From positions 1 to 52,701 of the forward strand of contig JAGWVN010000014.1 in the NCBI GenBank assembly GCA_018970865.1: a DNA stretch of 52,701 nt. Direction: 5' to 3'. The notes below the pieces were generated by a model. It saw only the letters and a list, made by a program, of their open reading frames with translations, made no database searches and was not told the DNA's origin. Both the position numbers and the translations under genes were made by a program. The DNA is from Betaproteobacteria bacterium (GTDB lineage: Bacteria; Pseudomonadota; Gammaproteobacteria; Burkholderiales; Burkholderiaceae_E). Below are positions 19,475 through 34,869 of this stretch, one piece after another (positions within the stretch are counted from its first letter, which is position 1; each line of letters starts with the position of its first letter).

Positions 19475-20359
19475 CTAGGACTGACGATGCCGGGCGGCGA
19501 GGTAGGCTTGCGCGGCCGTCACCGCCGATGCGGCATCCGGCGCGCTGAGATCGGCGCCGACGCGTGAGGACAGGTTGGGCATCTGCAGCAGTAGCGGACC
19601 GCCCACCATCACCCCGACCGCCGGATTGCGAGACGACTGTCGGAGCGCGATGATAACCGAGCGCATCGGCTCGAGATCGGCCTGCAGGCTGGCCGACAGG
19701 CCCACCAGGTGGAATTCGCTGGCGGCCACCCGCTGAGTGAGCGCGGCCGGCTCGAGACCGGGCTCGGCATGGACATCCCAGCCGTCGCGCCGGAAGGTGC
19801 CCGCCAGCACCGACAGCCCGAGGGAGTGCTGGGCGCCCGGCATCGACGAGAGCAGGATCCGGCCGCGGGCGGCCGCCGGCTCGGCCGGGAGATCACCCGA
19901 CTGCTCGTGCTCGGCCACCAGGCGCTGCAGCCGCCAGACCGCCAGGGTCACCTGGGTGAAGTCGCAGCTGTCATCCACCCACATGGCGCCCAGCAGCCGG
20001 GCGGTGGGCACCACCAGGCGCTCGCAGAAACCGACGAAGTCGAGCCTGCCATCGCGCAGGGCACGCTCGACCTCGGCGCAGGCGGCGTCCTCGTCGGACA
20101 GCAGACGGCGGGCGAAGATTTCCGGATCGAGGGAGAAGGGCTCGGACACGCCGGGGGCTCGCAGGCCGCGGAAGGGCGGCTCTACCCGCATCATGAGCAT
20201 CAGGCGCGGAATGAGTTCGGACTCGATCGTCGCTTTCAGCCGATTCTGGAACGCCAGGCGCTCGGCGATGTCGGTCTCCTGGCCCCAGCCCTCGTAGCCC
20301 AGCGGGGATCTCGACCCCTGGGACTCAGGTGCAGGACTTTCTCGTCCGGACCGGTCCAT
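19475..20359 (-). CDS. ppaA: PpaA/AerR-family B12-binding photosynthesis regulator
   Basis: The 294-residue protein matches the AerR/PpaA group that binds cobalamin and modulates PpsR/CrtJ. A helical domain (about 80-160, with WVDDSCDFTQVTLAVWRLQ) precedes a B12-binding Rossmann domain (about 166-290). The cobalt-ligand position lies in PGAQHSLG (His178), and a G-x-M-V-G-G-P-x-L-L loop is near 250. I chose ATG 20359 because AGGAGGAAGCAG lies directly upstream. A start at 20407 lacks this. It is 61 bp before ppsR, consistent with repressor-antirepressor pairing. Light control through adenosylcobalamin is known for relatives and inferred here. Confidence 0.85.
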   Translation of the reverse strand: MDRSGRESPAPESQGSRSPLGYEGWGQETDIAERLAFQNRLKATIESELIPRLMLMMRVEPPFRGLRAPGVSEPFSLDPEIFARRLLSDEDAACAEVERALRDGRLDFVGFCERLVVPTARLLGAMWVDDSCDFTQVTLAVWRLQRLVAEHEQSGDLPAEPAAARGRILLSSMPGAQHSLGLSVLAGTFRRDGWDVHAEPGLEPAALTQRVAASEFHLVGLSASLQADLEPMRSVIIALRQSSRNPAVGVMVGGPLLLQMPNLSSRVGADLSAPDAASAVTAAQAYLAARHRQS

Positions 20360-20401
20360 CTGCTTCCTCCTTCGCCGGGCCCCCTTCGGGGCTCGGCCGC
20401 C

Positions 20402-22458
<2,057 letters not shown>

Positions 22459-22470
22459 TCGGCCGACACC

Positions 22471-24079
22471 ATGCAGCTCACCCTCTGGACCTATGAAGGA
22501 CCGCCGCATGTCGGCGCCATGCGGGTGGCCACGGCCATGCGCGACGTCCACTATGTGCTGCATGCGCCGCAGGGCGACACCTACGCCGATCTGCTGTTCA
22601 CCATGATCGAGCGGCTGCCGCGGCGCCCCCCGGTCACCTACACCACCTTCCAGGCCCGTGACCTCGGCGGCGACACCGCCGAGCTGTTCAAGAACGCGGC
22701 GCGCGAGGCCTACGAGCGCTTCTCGCCCAAGGCCATGCTGGTGGGCGCCTCATGCACCGCCGAGCTCATCCAGGACGATCCCGGCGGTCTGGCCGCGGCG
22801 CTCGCCCTGCCGGTGCCGGTGGTGCCGCTCGAGCTGCCCTCCTACCAGCGCAAGGAGAACTGGGGCGCCGCCGAGACCTTCTACCAGGTGGTGCGCCGGC
22901 TCGCCTCCACCGAGCCGCGGCCGCCGCGCGCCGAGGGCGAGCGGCCCTCGTGCAATCTGCTCGGGCCCACCGCCCTCGGTTTCCGTCATCGCGACGATGT
23001 CCGCGAGATCACCGGCCTGCTGGCCGAGATCGGCATCGATGTGAATGTGGTCGCGCCCCTGGGCGCCGGGCCCGACGAGATCGCGCGCCTGGGCCATGCC
23101 GACTTCAATGTGGTGCTCTACCCCGAGACCGGCATGCAGGCGGCGCAGTGGCTGTCGCGCACCCTGCGCCAGCCCATGACCCGCACCGTGCCGATCGGCA
23201 TCGCCGCCACGCTGGCTTTCCTGCGCGAGGCCGCCGCCCTGGTCGGCATCGATCCCGAGCCGGCGATCGCCCGGCTGCCGCAGAACGCGCGCTGGTATTC
23301 GCGTTCGGTCGACTCCACCTACCTCACCGGCAAACGGGTGTTCGTCTTCGGCGATGCCACCCATGCCGTGGCCGCGGCCCGGTTCGCGGCCACCGAGCTC
23401 GGCTTCACCGTCGTGGGGCTGGGCACCTACAGCCGAGAGTTCGCCCGGGAGCTGCGCGAGGCCGCCAAGGGCTACGGCGTCGAGCCGCTGATCACCGACG
23501 ACTACCTCGAGGTCGAGGAGCGCGTGGCTGCCCTGCAACCCGATCTGGTGCTTGGCACGCAGATGGAGCGGCACATCGCCAAGCGCCTGGGCCTGCCCTG
23601 CGCGGTGATCTCCGCGCCGGTGCATGTGCAGGACTTTCCGGCCCGCTACGCGCCGCAGATGGGGCTGGAGGGCGCCAATGTGCTCTTCGACACCTGGGTG
23701 CAGCCGCTGATGATGGGCCTGGAGGAGCACCTGCTGGGCATGTTCCGCGAGGACTTCGAGTTCCACGCCGAAGCGCCGGCCTCGCATCTCGGCCGCGCGA
23801 TGCCGGGACGGGGCGAGTCGGGGGGCGATGCGCCGATGCCGGCCGGCCAGGATGAGGCGCAGCCGCCGGCCGATGCCGCGCCAGCAGGCGCCGCCACCGA
23901 GCCGCAGGCGCCCGCCGCCGCCGAGCCGCAGGCCCCTGCCGCCAATGACCTGACCTGGTCGGACGATGCCCGCGCCGAGCTGCAGAAGATCCCGTTCTTC
24001 GTGCGCGGCAAGGCGCGGCGCAACACCGAGCGGTTCGCCCAGGAACGCGGCGTGGCGCTGATCACCGTCGAGACCCTCT

Positions 24080-24108
<29 letters not shown>
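22471..24108 (+). CDS. bchB: Light-independent protochlorophyllide reductase subunit B
   Basis: The 545-residue BchB pairs with BchN. Asp36 (in HAPQGD) is the expected fourth ligand of the NB cluster. The N-terminal catalytic part runs to about residue 440. A low-complexity Ala/Pro/Gln/Glu linker follows (about 450-495). The C-terminal protochlorophyllide-reductase domain starts at about 496 ([20 protein letters not shown]). The linker is longer than I would expect for the family. The 3' end overlaps bchH by 29 bp, and the gene follows bchN by 12 bp. Confidence 0.95.
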
Positions 24109-28755
<4,647 letters not shown>

Positions 28756-28769
28756 GCCGGAGCGCAGCC

Positions 28770-29483
28770 ATGAACACCGCCTCGTACCAGCAGCGCCGCG
28801 GCCAGATCGAGACCTACTTCGATCGCACCGCGGCCAGGGCCTGGGAGACCCTCACCTCCACCGCGCCGGTCGGCCGCATCCGCGCCACCGTGCGCGCCGG
28901 CCGCGACCGCATGCGCGAGACCCTGCTCGACTGGTTGCCGGCCGATCTCTCCGGCGCGCGCCTGCTCGACGCGGGCTGTGGCACCGGCGCGCTGGCCATC
29001 GAGGCGGCGCGCCGTGGCGCGCAGGTGCTGGCCATCGACCTCTCGCCCTCGCTGGTGGAGATCGGCCGCCGCCGGGTGGCCGAGCTGCCCGATGCCGCGC
29101 TGCTCGCCGAGCGCATCCGCTTCCACAGCGGCGACATGCTCGATCCGGCGCTCGGCGCCTTCGATCATGTGGTGGCCATGGACTCGCTGATCCACTACAA
29201 CGCCACCGATGCGGTGCGCTGTCTGGCGGCGCTGGCGCCGCGCACCGGCGCGACCCTGCTCTTCACCTTCGCGCCCAGCAATCCGATGCTCGCGCTGATG
29301 CGCGCCACCGGCCGCCTGTTCCCGCGCGCCAACCGCGCGCCCTGGATCGAGCCGGTGGCCGAGCGCGCGCTGCGGGCGCGCATCGGCGCGCATGCCGAGC
29401 TGGCGGTCTGGCAGCCGGCCCGCACCGAGCGGGTGTCGAGCGGCTTTTACACCTCGCAGGCCATGGAGCTGGTGCGCCGATGA
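28770..29483 (+). CDS. bchM: Mg-protoporphyrin IX O-methyltransferase BchM
   Basis: The 237-residue SAM-dependent enzyme methylates the C13 propionate of Mg-protoporphyrin IX, the step between BchH/D/I and AcsF. SAM motif I is LLDAGCGTGALAIEAARRGA (about 66-85), followed by IDLSPSLVEIGRRR. MAMDSL-IHY-type residues (AMDSLIHYNATDAV) near residue 140 are typical of BchM. The start has GGAG about 9 bases upstream. The 3' end overlaps lhaA by 4 bp. Confidence 0.95.
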   Translation: MNTASYQQRRGQIETYFDRTAARAWETLTSTAPVGRIRATVRAGRDRMRETLLDWLPADLSGARLLDAGCGTGALAIEAARRGAQVLAIDLSPSLVEIGRRRVAELPDAALLAERIRFHSGDMLDPALGAFDHVVAMDSLIHYNATDAVRCLAALAPRTGATLLFTFAPSNPMLALMRATGRLFPRANRAPWIEPVAERALRARIGAHAELAVWQPARTERVSSGFYTSQAMELVRR

Positions 29484-30937
29484 GAACCTCGGGCCGTCCG
29501 CCGGTGGGGGTGCGCATGATCCAGGCGTGGTCGCGCCTGGGCCCGCGCTATCTGCCCTTCGCCGACGCGGCCAGCGCCGACCTGCCGCTTGGCCGGCTGA
29601 TCCGGCTCTCGCTCTTCCAGGTGTCGGTGGGCATGGCCACCGCGCTCATCGTGGGCACGCTCAACCGGGTGATGATCGTCGAGCTCGGCGTGGCGGCCTG
29701 GCTGGTGGCGCTGATGGTCGCCCTGCCGCTGCTGGCCGCGCCCTTCCGGGCCTTCACCGGATTTCGCTCCGACACCCACCGCTCGGCCTTCGGCTGGCGG
29801 CGCGTGCCCTACATCTGGACGGGCACGATGCTGCAGTTCTTCGGGCTGGCGGTGATGCCCTTCGCGCTGCTGGTGCTCTCCGGGCAGGGCGCGGTGCCGG
29901 TGCCCGCCTGGTTCGGCCCGGCAGTGGCGGCCATCGCCTTCCTGGTGGTCGGTGTGGGCCTGCAGACCGCGCAGACCGCCGGCCTCGCGCTGGCCACCGA
30001 TCAGGCCAGCGACGAGACCCGGCCGCGGGTGGTGGCGCTCATGTATGTGATGCTGCTGGCCGGCATGGTCGGCAGCAGCTTCGGGTTCAGCGTCCTGCTG
30101 GCCGAGTTCAGCCCCCAGCGGCTGGTGCAGGTGGTGCAGGGCGCGGCCCTGCTCACCCTGGCCCTGAACGGCGTGGCCCTCTGGAAGCAGGAGGCGCGCG
30201 ACCCCGCGCGCGTGGCGGCGCTGCGCGGACAGCCCGAGCCCGCCTTCCTGCCGGTGTGGCGCCGCTTCATCCGCAACGGCCGCGCCCGTCGCTTCCTGTG
30301 GTCAGTGGGCCTGGGCACCGCCGCCTTCAACATGCAGGACATCGTGCTCGAGCCCTACGGCGGCGAGATCCTGCGGCTGTCGGTCGGTCAGACCAGCGCC
30401 CTCACCGCCCTGCTGGCCGGGGGCTCGCTGATCGGCTTCGCGCTGTCGGCGCGGCGCCTGGCCGCGGGCGTCGATCCCCTGCGGCTCGCGGCTTACGGCG
30501 CGCTGGCCGGCCTGCCCGCCTTCTCGGCGGTGATCTTCGCCGCGCCGCTCGACGCGCCCTGGCTGTTCCGCCTTGGCTCGCTCGGCATCGGATTTGCGGG
30601 CGGCGTGTTCTCGGTGGGCACGCTCTCGGCCGCCATGCGCATGGAGCAGCGCGAGTTCGTCGGTCTGGCGCTCGGCGCCTGGGGCGCCGTGCAGGCCACC
30701 GCCGCCGGGCTCTCGGTGGCCGCGGGCGGCGCGCTGCGCGATCTGATCTCGGGGCTCGCCACGCATGGCGCGCTCGGCGCGGCCCTGTCCTCGCCGGTCA
30801 CCGGCTACAGCATGGTCTATCACCTCGAGATGCTGCTGCTGTTCATCACCCTGGTTGCCATCGGACCGCTGGTCGGCCGGCGGTCGGCGGTGTCCTACAC
30901 CCCCAGCCGGTTCGGGCTTTCCGACCTGCCGGGCTAG
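29480..30937 (+). CDS. lhaA: Light-harvesting complex I assembly protein LhaA
   Basis: A 485-residue 12-helix protein of the PucC/LhaA (BCD) family. It has VGTLNRVMIVELGV (about 54-67) and FRAFTGFRSDTHRSAFGWRR (about 90-109). Its position between bchM and puhA is that of lhaA (ORF477) in other purple bacteria, where it is needed for LH1 assembly. It differs from the second family member at 13430. It overlaps bchM by 4 bp and lies 32 bp before puhA. Confidence 0.93.
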   Translation: MRTSGRPPVGVRMIQAWSRLGPRYLPFADAASADLPLGRLIRLSLFQVSVGMATALIVGTLNRVMIVELGVAAWLVALMVALPLLAAPFRAFTGFRSDTHRSAFGWRRVPYIWTGTMLQFFGLAVMPFALLVLSGQGAVPVPAWFGPAVAAIAFLVVGVGLQTAQTAGLALATDQASDETRPRVVALMYVMLLAGMVGSSFGFSVLLAEFSPQRLVQVVQGAALLTLALNGVALWKQEARDPARVAALRGQPEPAFLPVWRRFIRNGRARRFLWSVGLGTAAFNMQDIVLEPYGGEILRLSVGQTSALTALLAGGSLIGFALSARRLAAGVDPLRLAAYGALAGLPAFSAVIFAAPLDAPWLFRLGSLGIGFAGGVFSVGTLSAAMRMEQREFVGLALGAWGAVQATAAGLSVAAGGALRDLISGLATHGALGAALSSPVTGYSMVYHLEMLLLFITLVAIGPLVGRRSAVSYTPSRFGLSDLPG

Positions 30938-30969
30938 TCGCCCTCACCAAGACGAGAGGAGAAGTCATC

Positions 30970-31737
30970 ATGGAATTCGGCGCGTTCACCGGTTATGTCG
31001 ATCTGGCTCAGGTGCTCCTGTACCTGTTCTGGCTGTTCTTCGCCGGCCTGATCTACTACCTCGTCCGCGAGGGTCATCGCGAGGGCTACCCCATGGAGTC
31101 CGACAGCCTGGGCACGGCCACCATCCGCGGCTGGCCGATTCCCGAGCCCAAGACCTTCAAGCTCGCCGACGGTCATGAGGTGACCGTGCCCGATCTGACC
31201 CGGTCCGAGAACAATTACTCGGCCGCCAGCACCGGCGCCTCGCCCGGATCGCCGGTGGAGCCGACCGGTGACCCGATGCTCGCCGGCGCCGGCGCCGGCG
31301 CCTGGTCCAACCGGGCCGACAAGCCTGACCTTACCGCCCATGGCGAAGTGAAGATCGTCCCGCTGCGCGTGGCCAGCAGCTATCAGGTCTCGGGCAACGA
31401 CACCGATCCGCGGGGCCTGCCGGTGATGGGCGCCGACGGCATCCAGGCCGGCACGGTGCGCGACATCTGGCTCGACCAGTCCGAGATGATGTTCCGCTAC
31501 CTCGAGGTCGAGACCTCGGCCGCGAACGGCGCCCGCCGCGTGCTGCTGCCGATCCCCTTCGCGCGCATCCGTCGCGATCGCATCGAGGTCAACTCGATCA
31601 TGGCCCGCCACTTCGCGCAGGTGCCGGCCACGCGCAATCCCGACCAGGTCACCTTCCTCGAGGAAGACCGCATCTCGGCGTACTACGGCGGCGGCACGCT
31701 CTACGCCGACCCCAAGCGCAGCGAACCGATTCTCTGA
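30970..31737 (+). CDS. puhA: Reaction centre H subunit PuhA
   Basis: The 255-residue H subunit has one N-terminal membrane helix (about residues 10-32, LAQVLLYLFWLFFAGLIYYL) and a large cytoplasmic beta-rich domain that caps L and M. Features include YYLVREGHREGYPM after the helix and the PRC-barrel-like region GTVRDIWLDQSE near 160. The C-terminus contains DRISAYYGGGTLYA. The start has AGAGGAGAAG upstream. The insert around residues 85-110 (Gly/Ala/Ser-rich) looks flexible. puhB and puhC follow. Confidence 0.96.
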   Translation: MEFGAFTGYVDLAQVLLYLFWLFFAGLIYYLVREGHREGYPMESDSLGTATIRGWPIPEPKTFKLADGHEVTVPDLTRSENNYSAASTGASPGSPVEPTGDPMLAGAGAGAWSNRADKPDLTAHGEVKIVPLRVASSYQVSGNDTDPRGLPVMGADGIQAGTVRDIWLDQSEMMFRYLEVETSAANGARRVLLPIPFARIRRDRIEVNSIMARHFAQVPATRNPDQVTFLEEDRISAYYGGGTLYADPKRSEPIL

Positions 31738-31750
31738 GCACGGAGGCGGC

Positions 31751-32422
31751 ATGAACATCCCGGGTCATCGGCACGAGCATGAACTCGAGCCCCAGTACGG
31801 GCTCCCGGAGCGCCTGCCCGCGGGCGAGCGCATCCTCTGGCAGGGCTCGCCCGATGCCCGCGTGCTGGCGCGCACCGCCTTCCACTGGCGCAAGCTGGTG
31901 GTCTACTTCGCGCTGATGGTCGGCTCGCGCGGCGCCTTCGTGCTGGCCGAGGGCGCCAGCCCGGCCGAGGCGCTGGCCGCGCTGCTGTGGCCCACGCTCC
32001 TTGCGGTGGTGGCGCTGGCCGCCGTGGCGCTGCTCGCCTGGCTGTCGGCCCGTACCACGGTCTACACCCTGACCGACCGCCGGGTGGTCATGCGCGTGGG
32101 CATCGTGCTCACCATGGCCTTCAACCTGCCGCACACCCGCATCGCGTCGGCGGCCTTCCGTGAAGGCCCTGACGGCTGCGGCGACATCGTGCTCACCCTG
32201 GCCGGTTCCGACCGCATTCCGTGGCTGCAGCTCTGGCCCCATGCCCGACCCTGGCGGCTCGCCCGACCCGAGCCGATGCTGCGCGCGCTGCCCGATGCCC
32301 GCGCCGTGGCGGCCAGCCTGTCGGCGGCGTGGTCGCAGGCCACCGGGGTGGCCGCGCGACCGTCCGCCGAGGCCGCCGCCGACAGCAGCCGCGCGCCCGA
32401 CTGGCAGCCGAGCCTGACATGA
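31751..32422 (+). CDS. puhB: Photosynthetic complex assembly protein PuhB
   Basis: The 223-residue protein helps reaction-centre assembly in known phototrophs. A soluble N-terminus ([19 protein letters not shown]) leads to two membrane helices (about 48-68 and 77-97). A bacterial PH-like domain follows, with [20 protein letters not shown] and LPHTRI. The C-terminal 40 residues are low complexity. It lies 13 bp after puhA and overlaps puhC by 4 bp (ATGA). Confidence 0.9.
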   Translation: MNIPGHRHEHELEPQYGLPERLPAGERILWQGSPDARVLARTAFHWRKLVVYFALMVGSRGAFVLAEGASPAEALAALLWPTLLAVVALAAVALLAWLSARTTVYTLTDRRVVMRVGIVLTMAFNLPHTRIASAAFREGPDGCGDIVLTLAGSDRIPWLQLWPHARPWRLARPEPMLRALPDARAVAASLSAAWSQATGVAARPSAEAAADSSRAPDWQPSLT

Positions 32423-32892
32423 GCAGCCTGCCGCACACCCGCATGGTTGCCGGCCGACCGGCGCCCGACACCTTTCCGCGCGGGTTCCTCTACGCCGCGG
32501 CCGCGATGATCCTGGTCTCGCTGGCCAGCGTGGCGCTGGTTCGCATCACCGGCAACGGCCCGGATCAGCGCGCGGCGCCGGCCGTGCAGGAACGGCCGCT
32601 GCGCTTCATCGACCGGCCCGACGGTGGCATCGCGGTGGTGGATGCCCGCACCGGCGAGCCGGTGGCCGACATCCACGGCGAGCAGGGCTTCCTGCGGGGC
32701 GCGCTGCGCGCCCTGGCCCGCGAGCGCCGGGTGCGCGGCCTGGGCAGCGAGCAGCCCTTCCAGCTCATCGCCCGCACCGATGGGCGCCTCACCCTGGCCG
32801 ATCCCGCGACCGGCCAGCGCATCGATCTCGAGTCCTTCGGTCCGGCCAACGCGGGCGCATTCGCCGTGCTGCTCGAACCGGCCTCCCGCTGA
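32419..32892 (+). CDS. puhC: Photosynthetic complex assembly protein PuhC
   Basis: The 157-residue protein has one N-terminal membrane helix (about residues 25-45, [19 protein letters not shown]) and a periplasmic domain. The family-like parts are [21 protein letters not shown] near residues 60-80 and the C-terminal [19 protein letters not shown]. PuhC promotes RC-LH1 assembly in known species. The ATG overlaps the puhB stop. It is followed after 14 bp by acsF, and the puhA-puhB-puhC order supports the call. Confidence 0.85.
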   Translation: MSSLPHTRMVAGRPAPDTFPRGFLYAAAAMILVSLASVALVRITGNGPDQRAAPAVQERPLRFIDRPDGGIAVVDARTGEPVADIHGEQGFLRGALRALARERRVRGLGSEQPFQLIARTDGRLTLADPATGQRIDLESFGPANAGAFAVLLEPASR

Positions 32893-32906
32893 AAGGGTCA
32901 AGCACC

Positions 32907-33986
32907 ATGCAGCCTGCCACCGCCACCATCGACTCGCCGCAGGATGTCGCCCAGCGGGCGAAGACCGAATCGCTGATCAGCCCGCGCTTCTACACCACCG
33001 ACTTCGCCGCCATGGACCGCATCGATGTCTCGTCGATCCGCGCCGAGTGGGACGCGATGATGGCCGAGTACGAGGGCGACAACAACCACGACCACTTCCA
33101 GCGCGACGAGCAGTTCACGCAGGAGGTGCGCGAGGTGTTCTCGACAGTCTCGCCCGAGCTGCGCCAGGAATTCCTCGATTTCCTGATCACCTCGGTGACC
33201 AGCGAATTCAGCGGCTGCATCCTGTACAACGAGATCCAGAAGAATGTCAGCAACCCCGACATCAAGGCGCTGATGCGCTTCATGACCCGCGACGAGTCGC
33301 GTCACGCCGGGTTCATCAACCAGAGCCTGAAGGACTTCGGCCTGGGCCTGGACCTCGGCGATCTCAAGCGCACCAAGCGCTACACCTACTTCCGGCCGAA
33401 GTTCATCTTCTACGCCACCTACCTGTCCGAGAAGATCGGCTATGCCCGGTACATCACGATCTTCCGGCAGCTGGAACGCAACCCCGACAAGCGCTTCCAT
33501 CCGATCTTCCGGTGGTTCGAGCGCTGGTGCAACGACGAGTTCCGCCACGGCGAGTCCTTCGCGCTGATCATGCGCGCCAACCCGCACCTGCTGCGGGGCG
33601 CGAACCTGCTCTGGGTGCGCTTCTTCCTGCTGGCGGTCTACGCCACCATGTATGTGCGCGACCACACCCGGCCGATGCTGCATCAGGCCATGGGCCTCGA
33701 TTCCACCGACTACGACCACCGGGTCTTCGACATCACCACCGAGATCTCGCGGCAGGTCTTCCCCATCTCGCTGGACACCCGCCATCCCGCCTTCATGGCC
33801 GGGCTCGAGCGCCTGTGCCGCATCCAGGTCGGGGTCAACCGCGCCCGCGAGCGCGGTGGTCTTGTCGGACGCCTGCAGCAGGCCGGGCTGGCGGTGGCTG
33901 GCGCGTTTACCTTCGCGCGGCTCTACCTGCATCCGGTGAAACGCCACGACCTGCCGGCCCAGGTCAGGGTGGCGCCGGCCTGGTAG
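32907..33986 (+). CDS. acsF: Oxygen-dependent Mg-protoporphyrin IX monomethyl ester cyclase AcsF
   Basis: The 359-residue di-iron enzyme forms the isocyclic ring E using O2. Ferritin-like iron-binding motifs are visible: DESRHAGF near residue 130 and [12 protein letters not shown] near residue 210, with an earlier glutamate in [13 protein letters not shown]. No anaerobic cyclase gene (bchE) and no ycf54 or bciE was seen in the window. The cyclase of Rubrivivax gelatinosus is reported to work without those helpers, so this is consistent. It lies between puhC and puhE. Confidence 0.95.
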   Translation: MQPATATIDSPQDVAQRAKTESLISPRFYTTDFAAMDRIDVSSIRAEWDAMMAEYEGDNNHDHFQRDEQFTQEVREVFSTVSPELRQEFLDFLITSVTSEFSGCILYNEIQKNVSNPDIKALMRFMTRDESRHAGFINQSLKDFGLGLDLGDLKRTKRYTYFRPKFIFYATYLSEKIGYARYITIFRQLERNPDKRFHPIFRWFERWCNDEFRHGESFALIMRANPHLLRGANLLWVRFFLLAVYATMYVRDHTRPMLHQAMGLDSTDYDHRVFDITTEISRQVFPISLDTRHPAFMAGLERLCRIQVGVNRARERGGLVGRLQQAGLAVAGAFTFARLYLHPVKRHDLPAQVRVAPAW

Positions 33987-34017
33987 GCCGGTCCGGCCCC
34001 GCCTCGGAACCGCCCGC

Positions 34018-34869
34018 GTGAACGGCCTGCTGCCCGCCGTTGCCACCGCCGTCTTCGTGTGGTGGTTCAGCACGGGCCTGGTGCTGATCCTGGTGCGCCT
34101 GTCGCGTCGTGCGATCCGCCTGAGCGTGGCGCTGGCCACCGGGGTGGGCGTGGTCGCGCTCTACGGCCTGTCGCACACCGCGCGCCAGACCGGGCTGGCC
34201 GGGGCCTACTGCGCCTTCACCTGCGCGCTGCTGGCCTGGGCCTGGCATGAGCTGACCTTCCTGAGCGGCTGGATCACCGGCCCGCGCCGCACCGCCCTGC
34301 CGGCGGGGCTGAGCGGCTGGCCGCGTTTCGTGCAGTCGCTGCGCGCCATCCTGTGGCACGAACTCGGCATCCTCGCGGTGGGCCTGATCATCGTCGCCAT
34401 CACCTGGCGCCAGCCCAATCAGGTGGGCACCGGCACCTTCCTCGTGCTGTGGGTGATGCGCACCAGCGCCAAGCTCAACCTCTTCCTGGGCGTGCGCAAC
34501 CTCAGCGAGCAGTTCCTGCCCGAGCACCTCGCCTACCTGCAGAGCTTCTTCCGCCGCCGGCGCATGAACGGCTTCTTCCCGGTGGCGCTCAGCCTGTCCA
34601 TGCTGGTTCTGGTGGCGCTGGTGATGGTCGCCCTGCAGCCCTCCACGCCGGCGGCCACCTCGGTCGGCCACGCCCTGGTGGGCACCATGCTGGCCCTGGC
34701 CATCGTCGAGCACGCCCTGCTGGTGCTGCCGGTGGACACCGCCGCGCTGTGGCGCTGGGCGCTGCGCTTCTCGGGCGGCGCACCAGAGGTCGCCGTCTCC
34801 ACCGACCGGGCTTTGTCCGGCAACGACTCACCGGTCCGCACTGATGAAACACTCCTTCATGCCCGATAG
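34018..34869 (+). CDS. puhE: Putative photosynthetic complex assembly protein PuhE (DUF3623 type)
   Basis: A 283-residue polytopic membrane protein with about seven or eight helices. It has the family stretch FSTGLVLILVRLSRR near the start, GAYCAFTCALLAWAWHELTF near 60, and MRTSAKLNLFLGVRNLSEQF near 145. Relatives lie after puhC or acsF in most purple bacterial clusters and affect RC-LH1 levels. Translation starts at a GTG with GGAA about 9 bases upstream. The 3' end overlaps crtI by 26 bp. Confidence 0.85.
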   Translation: MNGLLPAVATAVFVWWFSTGLVLILVRLSRRAIRLSVALATGVGVVALYGLSHTARQTGLAGAYCAFTCALLAWAWHELTFLSGWITGPRRTALPAGLSGWPRFVQSLRAILWHELGILAVGLIIVAITWRQPNQVGTGTFLVLWVMRTSAKLNLFLGVRNLSEQFLPEHLAYLQSFFRRRRMNGFFPVALSLSMLVLVALVMVALQPSTPAATSVGHALVGTMLALAIVEHALLVLPVDTAALWRWALRFSGGAPEVAVSTDRALSGNDSPVRTDETLLHAR

